From contig CAZUZD010000036.1 in the NCBI GenBank assembly GCA_964624465.1, positions 1-28,354 on the forward strand: 28,354 nt of DNA, given 5' to 3'. Source of the DNA: CAZUZD01 sp964624465 (lineage in GTDB: Bacteria > Planctomycetota > Planctomycetia > Isosphaerales > Isosphaeraceae). Made by a program: the position numbers and the translations under genes. Position 1 is the first letter of the stretch; every line of letters begins with the position of its first letter. Below are positions 24,532 through 28,354 of this stretch, piece after piece. Under the pieces are notes generated by a model, which worked only from the letters and a program-made list of their open reading frames with translations, was not told where the DNA came from and ran no database searches.

Positions 24532-25451
24532 GCGCGCCGCGGTCAGCTACGGATGCCTCCCGCGTGGCGCTCGTCACCGGGGCCTCGGCGGGACTCGGTC
24601 GCGCGGTGGCCGAGGCCCTGGCCCGGCGCGGCCTGCGGCTGGTCGTCACCGGCCGGAGGCTCGACCGCCTGGAGGAACTCGCCGACCGGCTCGGGGCCCA
24701 GGGCGCCGAGGTGCATGCGGTGGCGGCCGACCTGGCCGACGCGGAGACGCCCCGCCGGCTAGTCGAGGCGGCCATCGAGCGGTTCGGGCGGCTCGACGTG
24801 GTCGTGAACAATGCCGGCTTCGGCCTGCCCGGCCTGTTCCACGACGAGGCGACGGCCGACCTGCGGACCCAGTTGCTCGTGAACCTGGCGGCCCCGGTGC
24901 TGATCGTCCGCGAGGCCCTGCCGCACCTGATCGCCGCGCGCGGCGTGGTCATCAACGTGGGCTCGGCGATCACGGCGGTGGCGAACCCCTCGCTGGGGGC
25001 GTATGGCACGACCAAGGCCGGCCTGGCGTACTTCTCGGCCGCCCTGCGTCGGGAACTCTGGCACCAGGGGGTGCGGGTCTGCCTGGTCGAGCCCGGCCCG
25101 GTCGAGACCGAGTTCTTCGACGCCGTGATCGCCCGCTCCCGGCCCGGCGAGCGGGCCCTCGGCGTGCTGCCGCCGACCGACTGGCTCTACAACCCGCTCC
25201 GCGATCGGCCGTTGCGGCTGATGGAGGCCGCCCTGCCCGATGCCGCCGAGCGGATCGCCGCGCTGGTTGACCGCCCGCGCCGGCGGCTCTCGTTCCTGCG
25301 GCGGATGGTCTGGCCCTGGCGGGTGGTGGGGGCGCTGCTGAACACCTGCCCGCCGCTGATCGACCGGGCCGTCTCGTCGATGGTCGTGCGGATCGAGCGT
25401 GAGCGGGCCCGGTCGGCGGGCCCAGGTCCTGGCGATCGCGGCCGATCCTGA
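24528..25451 (+). CDS. Short-chain dehydrogenase/reductase coupled to ubiX
   Basis: This 307-aa classical SDR has a Rossmann fold with the cofactor motif TGASAGLG at 17-24. RR at 43-44 after strand 2 favours NADP(H). NNAG is at 94-97, and the catalytic residues are Ser146, Tyr159 and Lys163 (YGTTK). After the catalytic core, residues 250-295 form an unusual tail with a basic patch (RPRRRLSFLRR), then a hydrophobic stretch (MVWPWRVVGALLNTCPPLI) that could bind the membrane surface, and a basic C-terminus. The start is GTG 24528, overlapping the ubiX stop by four bases, so translation is coupled. Substrate is unknown. A role with a quinone, a polyprenyl compound or a lipid is an inference from context and from the tail. 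Confidence 0.88.
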   Translation: MSAPRSATDASRVALVTGASAGLGRAVAEALARRGLRLVVTGRRLDRLEELADRLGAQGAEVHAVAADLADAETPRRLVEAAIERFGRLDVVVNNAGFGLPGLFHDEATADLRTQLLVNLAAPVLIVREALPHLIAARGVVINVGSAITAVANPSLGAYGTTKAGLAYFSAALRRELWHQGVRVCLVEPGPVETEFFDAVIARSRPGERALGVLPPTDWLYNPLRDRPLRLMEAALPDAAERIAALVDRPRRRLSFLRRMVWPWRVVGALLNTCPPLIDRAVSSMVVRIERERARSAGPGPGDRGRS

Positions 25452-25461
25452 CCCTGGTGGC

Positions 25462-25498
25462 GGTTCCGGTCGTCTCCGGACCCGGCGACGATTACAAT
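25462..25498 (+). promoter_or_regulatory. Stem-loop and -10-like box ahead of the UbiA-like gene
   Basis: In the 103-bp gap after the SDR, GGTTCCGG (25462-25469) pairs with CCGGACCC (25476-25483), seven of eight positions, with a 6-nt loop. TACAAT (25493-25498, five of six -10 matches) follows, but no good -35 is at the right distance. It may mark the end of the menG-ubiX-SDR transcript and/or the start of the next one. Confidence 0.3.
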
Positions 25499-25554
25499 TC
25501 TGAGCCTGCGACGGTGCCCGGCGCGGCCCGTCCGACCCTTCGACGTGGTGCACG

Positions 25555-26460
25555 ATGAGCGAGGTCCAGGCCCCCCGGCGCCGTCTGCTGGGGGAGGTCC
25601 GCGAGTTCGGTGGCCTGATCCGGTTCAGCCACACGCTGTTCGCCCTGCCGTTCGCGCTGGCGGGTGCGGCGCTGGCCGCCTGGTCGCCCACCGGCTGGCG
25701 GGGTCGGCCGCAGGACTGGCTGGGCATCCTGCTCTGCATGGCCACGGCCCGCTCGGCGGCGATGGCGTTCAACCGCCTGGTCGACCGCCGCTTCGACGCC
25801 GGCAACCCCCGCACCGCCGGCCGGCACCTGCCCGCCGGCCGGCTCTCGGTGGCGGCCGTCACCTGGTTCACGGTCCTGAGCGGGGCGCTCTTCGTCGCCA
25901 GCACGCTGCTGTTCCTGCCCAACCGGTGGCCCCTGCTCCTGTCCCTGCCGGTGCTGGCCTGGCTGCTGGGGTACTCGCTGGCCAAGCGGTTCACCAGCCT
26001 GGCCCATTACTGGCTGGGCGTGGCGCTGATGCTGGCGCCGATCGCCGCCTGGATTGCCCTGCGGGGCGACCTGGCGTGGCCTCCGGTCTGGCTCGGGCTG
26101 GCGGTCTGCTTCTGGTCGGGCGGATTCGACATCATCTACGCCTGCCAGGACGCCGACTTCGACCGTGCTACCGGCCTGCGGAGCATCCCCGCCCGGTTCG
26201 GCGTCCGGGGCGCGTTGCGGCTGGCCGCCGCCTCGCACGCGGTCATGGTCCTGGCGCTGATCGCCCTGGGCCGCTCCGACTCGCCCCCCCTGGGCCTGAT
26301 CTACTTCGCCGGGGTCGCCGTGGTCGCCCTCCTGTTGCTGGTCGAGCACGCCCTGGTGAAGCCCGACGACCTGACCCGGGTCAATATCGCCTTCTTCCAG
26401 GTCAACGTGGGCATCAGCATGGGCCTGCTGGCCGTGATCCTGATCGACCTCTGGGTCTGA
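25555..26460 (+). CDS. mqnP: UbiA-family prenyltransferase, probable menaquinone MqnP
   Basis: This 301-aa integral membrane prenyltransferase should attach the polyprenyl tail to the naphthoate intermediate of the futalosine pathway. The two Asp-rich motifs are intact: NRLVDRRFD at 73-81 (Asn73, Asp77, Asp81) and YACQDADFD at 195-203 (Asp199, Asp203), which bind prenyl diphosphate through Mg2+. About eight hydrophobic helices are visible, for example 28-44, 103-121, 127-142, 152-169 and 174-190. IRFSHTLFALPFALAGA near the N-terminus is typical of bacterial menaquinone-type UbiA members. The ATG at 25555 has only a weak ribosome-binding site. Context (ubiX, ubiD, menG, mqnE) favours MqnP over ubiquinone UbiA or haem prenyltransferases. 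Confidence 0.9.
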   Translation: MSEVQAPRRRLLGEVREFGGLIRFSHTLFALPFALAGAALAAWSPTGWRGRPQDWLGILLCMATARSAAMAFNRLVDRRFDAGNPRTAGRHLPAGRLSVAAVTWFTVLSGALFVASTLLFLPNRWPLLLSLPVLAWLLGYSLAKRFTSLAHYWLGVALMLAPIAAWIALRGDLAWPPVWLGLAVCFWSGGFDIIYACQDADFDRATGLRSIPARFGVRGALRLAAASHAVMVLALIALGRSDSPPLGLIYFAGVAVVALLLLVEHALVKPDDLTRVNIAFFQVNVGISMGLLAVILIDLWV

Positions 26461-26517
26461 GCCGATTTCGCCCGACCCCCGACCCGGGCGCCGGACCCCC
26501 TCTCGAGGACGCCACCG

Positions 26518-27264
26518 ATGGACCGCACCACGACCCGACGACCGGCCGCCGGCCTGCTCGCCCTGATCGGACTGGCCACGCTGGCGGCCGCCACGGCCCG
26601 CGCCGACGGGCTCGATCCCGATGCGCTGCGGGCTACGCAGCTGGCGGTGACCCTGGGCGAGGATGACCGGGTCGTGAAGTTCCGGGCCACGGCGCTGACC
26701 AAGGCGCCCGGCGAGCTCCTGATCCTGACCGCCGCCCACTGCATGAGCGCCGACGACCAGGGCCGCGAGCTGGAGCTGCGGCAGGGCGACCGGACCCTGC
26801 GGGCGAAGGTGCTCGAGGTCGTCCGCAACCCCGCCTACCGCAAGGGACCTGACGGCGAGATCCCCGGCTGCGACAACGCCTTCGCCCGCCTGAGCGTCGA
26901 CCCCGACACCGCCGCCCCGTTCCTGGCCAAGCTGGCCACGGCGATCCTGATCCTCGAGGCTGTGCCGCACGCCGACGGTCAGATCGTGCCGATCCACTCC
27001 ATCGACCAGTTCGACCGGCACCAGACCGTGCGCGCGGGCAACTTCTCCAACCCCAAGTGGCTGGAGTGGGGCCCGACCTACCGGCCGATCCCCGGCGACT
27101 CCGGCAGCGGCGTCTTCATCCTCCGCGCCGCCGGCGACGGCTCGACCCGGCCGATCCTGATCGGCGTCGTCACCGATCGCAGCGCCCGCGGCGGCGGGGC
27201 CTCGATCCTCTGCCGCCGCCATCCCTGGGTCGCCGGGGCCCTGCCCGCCCCGGTCCGGCGCTGA
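26518..27264 (+). CDS. Secreted trypsin-like (S1) serine protease
   Basis: This 248-aa protein has a signal peptide at residues 1-29 (basic start, then AAGLLALIGLATLAAATARA). The mature chain is a single chymotrypsin-fold domain with the full triad: His74 in LTAAHC (70-75), Asp119 in GCDNAFARLSV and Ser195 in GDSGSGVF (193-200). Cys75 and Cys118 may form a disulfide. There is no PDZ domain, so it is not a DegP/HtrA type. It is 57 bp downstream of mqnP on the same strand, and mqnE follows after 142 bp from its own candidate promoter. No role in menaquinone synthesis is known for such a protease, so it may be a passenger. Confidence 0.88.
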   Translation: MDRTTTRRPAAGLLALIGLATLAAATARADGLDPDALRATQLAVTLGEDDRVVKFRATALTKAPGELLILTAAHCMSADDQGRELELRQGDRTLRAKVLEVVRNPAYRKGPDGEIPGCDNAFARLSVDPDTAAPFLAKLATAILILEAVPHADGQIVPIHSIDQFDRHQTVRAGNFSNPKWLEWGPTYRPIPGDSGSGVFILRAAGDGSTRPILIGVVTDRSARGGGASILCRRHPWVAGALPAPVRR

Positions 27265-27326
27265 GCCGCCCAGGCGCCCCCATCGGCCCCCCCGGACCGC
27301 TTTTCGACCGGGTCGCCCGGCCGCGG

Positions 27327-27355
27327 TTGCCGGAGCGTTCAATTCGGACTAAAAT
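27327..27355 (+). promoter_or_regulatory. Candidate sigma70-type promoter for mqnE
   Basis: TTGCCG (27327-27332, four of six) is separated by 17 bp from TAAAAT (27350-27355, five of six), in a locally A/T-rich patch. The leader would be about 45 nt to the ATG at 27407. This is one of the better promoter matches in the window. Confidence 0.5.
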
Positions 27356-27406
27356 TTCCGCAAGACGAGCCCGGGCGGCTCCTGGACATTGGTTGGGGAT
27401 GGTGAC

Positions 27407-28354
27407 ATGGCGAAGACGAGTGCCGACCTGGGACCGATCCGCGAGAAGGTGCTGGCCGGTCAGCGGCTGAGCTTCGAGGACGGCCTGACCCTGGAGGCCT
27501 CCAACGACCTGCTCGCCATCGGTGAGCTGGCCAACCACGTCCGCGAGCGGCTCAACGGCAACGCGGGCTACTACAACGTCAACACCCACATCAACCCGAC
27601 CAACGTCTGCGTCTACCGCTGCGACTTCTGCGCCTTCCGGGCCGACCTGGGCGAGGATCGCGCCTACACGATGACGGAAGACCAGGTCCGCGAGCGGGCC
27701 AGGCAGGCGCATGACCGGGGCGCGACCGAGCTGCACATCGTCGGCGGCCTGCACAACAAGCTGCCGTTCTCGTGGTATGTGGACATCGTGCGCTGGGTCA
27801 AGGAGGCCGCGCCCGAGATCCACGTCAAGGCGTACACGGCCGTCGAGTTCGAGTGGTTCGCCAAGATCAGCAAGCTCTCCTACAAGGAAATTCTCCAGCA
27901 GCTCATCGACGCCGGCCTGGGCAGCCTGCCCGGCGGCGGGGCCGAGATCTTCCACCCCGAGGTCCGTGAGCAGGTCTGCGGCGCCAAGGCGACCAGCGAC
28001 ACCTGGCTGGAGGTGCATCGCACGGCCCACCAGCTCGGGCTGCACTCCAACGCCACCATGCTCTACGGCCACATCGACCAGGCGAAGCACCGGATCGACC
28101 ACATGATCCGCCTGCGCGAGCTCCAGGACGAGACCGGCGGGTTCCAGACCTTCATCCCGCTGGCGTTCCACCCGGACAACTCGCGGATGGACGAGATCCC
28201 CAAGCCCTCGGGCGTGATGGACCTCAAGACGATGGCCATCAGCCGCCTGATGCTCGACAACTTCCCGCACATCAAGGCCTACTGGGTGATGCTCGGCATC
28301 AAGACGGCCCAGGTCGCGCTGAGCTTTGGCGCCGACGACATCGACGGCACGGTG
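27407..28354 (+). CDS. mqnE: Aminofutalosine synthase MqnE (3' end outside window)
   Basis: This radical SAM enzyme of the futalosine pathway joins 3-[(1-carboxyvinyl)oxy]benzoate with SAM-derived adenosyl radical to form aminofutalosine, an early step to menaquinone. The frame is open from the ATG at 27407 to the window end, 316 codons; family members are about 370-390 residues, so perhaps 60 are missing. Visible features are NTHINPTNVCVYRCDFCAF at 59-77 with the [4Fe-4S] ligands Cys68, Cys72 and Cys75, LHIVGGLHNKLPFSWY, EFEWFAKISKLSY, GLGSLPGGGAEIFHPEVR, and GFQTFIPLAFHPDNSRM. The related MqnC has the same Cys motif, but these segments fit MqnE better. It defines the pathway used by this organism and supports the naming of the nearby UbiA/UbiD/UbiX homologues. 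Confidence 0.93.
   Translation, partial: MAKTSADLGPIREKVLAGQRLSFEDGLTLEASNDLLAIGELANHVRERLNGNAGYYNVNTHINPTNVCVYRCDFCAFRADLGEDRAYTMTEDQVRERARQAHDRGATELHIVGGLHNKLPFSWYVDIVRWVKEAAPEIHVKAYTAVEFEWFAKISKLSYKEILQQLIDAGLGSLPGGGAEIFHPEVREQVCGAKATSDTWLEVHRTAHQLGLHSNATMLYGHIDQAKHRIDHMIRLRELQDETGGFQTFIPLAFHPDNSRMDEIPKPSGVMDLKTMAISRLMLDNFPHIKAYWVMLGIKTAQVALSFGADDIDGTV

Noticed and set aside
21017..26460. Ubiquinone biosynthesis locus (UbiD, UbiE, UbiX, UbiA)
   Set aside because: The nearby mqnE shows a futalosine menaquinone pathway; these homologues serve as its late-step enzymes in such organisms.

Overview
The window looks like chromosomal DNA of a high-GC planctomycete. An Isosphaeraceae-like lineage is my best guess, inferred from very high GC with strong third-position bias, weak or absent Shine-Dalgarno sequences at several starts, futalosine-type menaquinone genes and many clade-type hypothetical proteins. 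No phage, insertion sequence, CRISPR, tRNA or rRNA was seen. Most of the content is metabolic.

Layout, left to right. 1-2717 (+): 3' end of a UvrD/PcrA-like helicase gene, then a 522-aa helical-repeat hypothetical. 2821-6902 (-): a four-gene operon for a Tat-exported molybdenum hydroxylase (2Fe-2S, Mo and FAD subunits, in transcription order) ending in an 80-aa Cys-rich protein. 7089-7952 (-): two-domain rhodanese. 8089-10505 (+): secreted M28 peptidase with a C-terminal FN3-like domain, then an MECR/quinone-oxidoreductase-like MDR enzyme. 10506-11024: 519 bp without a convincing gene but with a strong hairpin. 11025-11324 (+): 99-aa hypothetical followed by a textbook intrinsic terminator. 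11452-14870 (-): pabB-pabC-nif3, mainly the p-aminobenzoate branch of folate synthesis. 15062-19770 (+): sugar isomerase/epimerase-like TIM barrel, YceH-family protein, and a 1003-aa protein with GH38-like features. 19786-20943 (-): secreted aromatic-rich protein of unknown function. 21017-28354: menaquinone genes.

The right-hand third is the most coherent system. It carries a UbiD-like decarboxylase (-) and, divergently, MenG/UbiE methyltransferase, UbiX flavin prenyltransferase, a translationally coupled SDR, a UbiA-like prenyltransferase, a secreted S1 protease and the start of mqnE (aminofutalosine synthase, cut by the window end). MqnE marks the futalosine route to menaquinone, so the UbiA/UbiX/UbiD homologues are best read as the late-step enzymes MqnP/MqnM/MqnL: UbiX makes prenylated FMN for UbiD, UbiA attaches the isoprenoid tail and MenG methylates the naphthoquinone ring. 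The SDR, the protease and the unknown secreted protein beside ubiD have no established role in this pathway.

The most notable leads are the molybdenum hydroxylase, whose FAD subunit keeps a PaoB-like insertion but has no cysteines there, its small Cys-rich partner, the SDR coupled to ubiX, the unknown secreted protein, and the hairpin-bearing leader ahead of the 99-aa gene. I saw no clear defence or mobile system.
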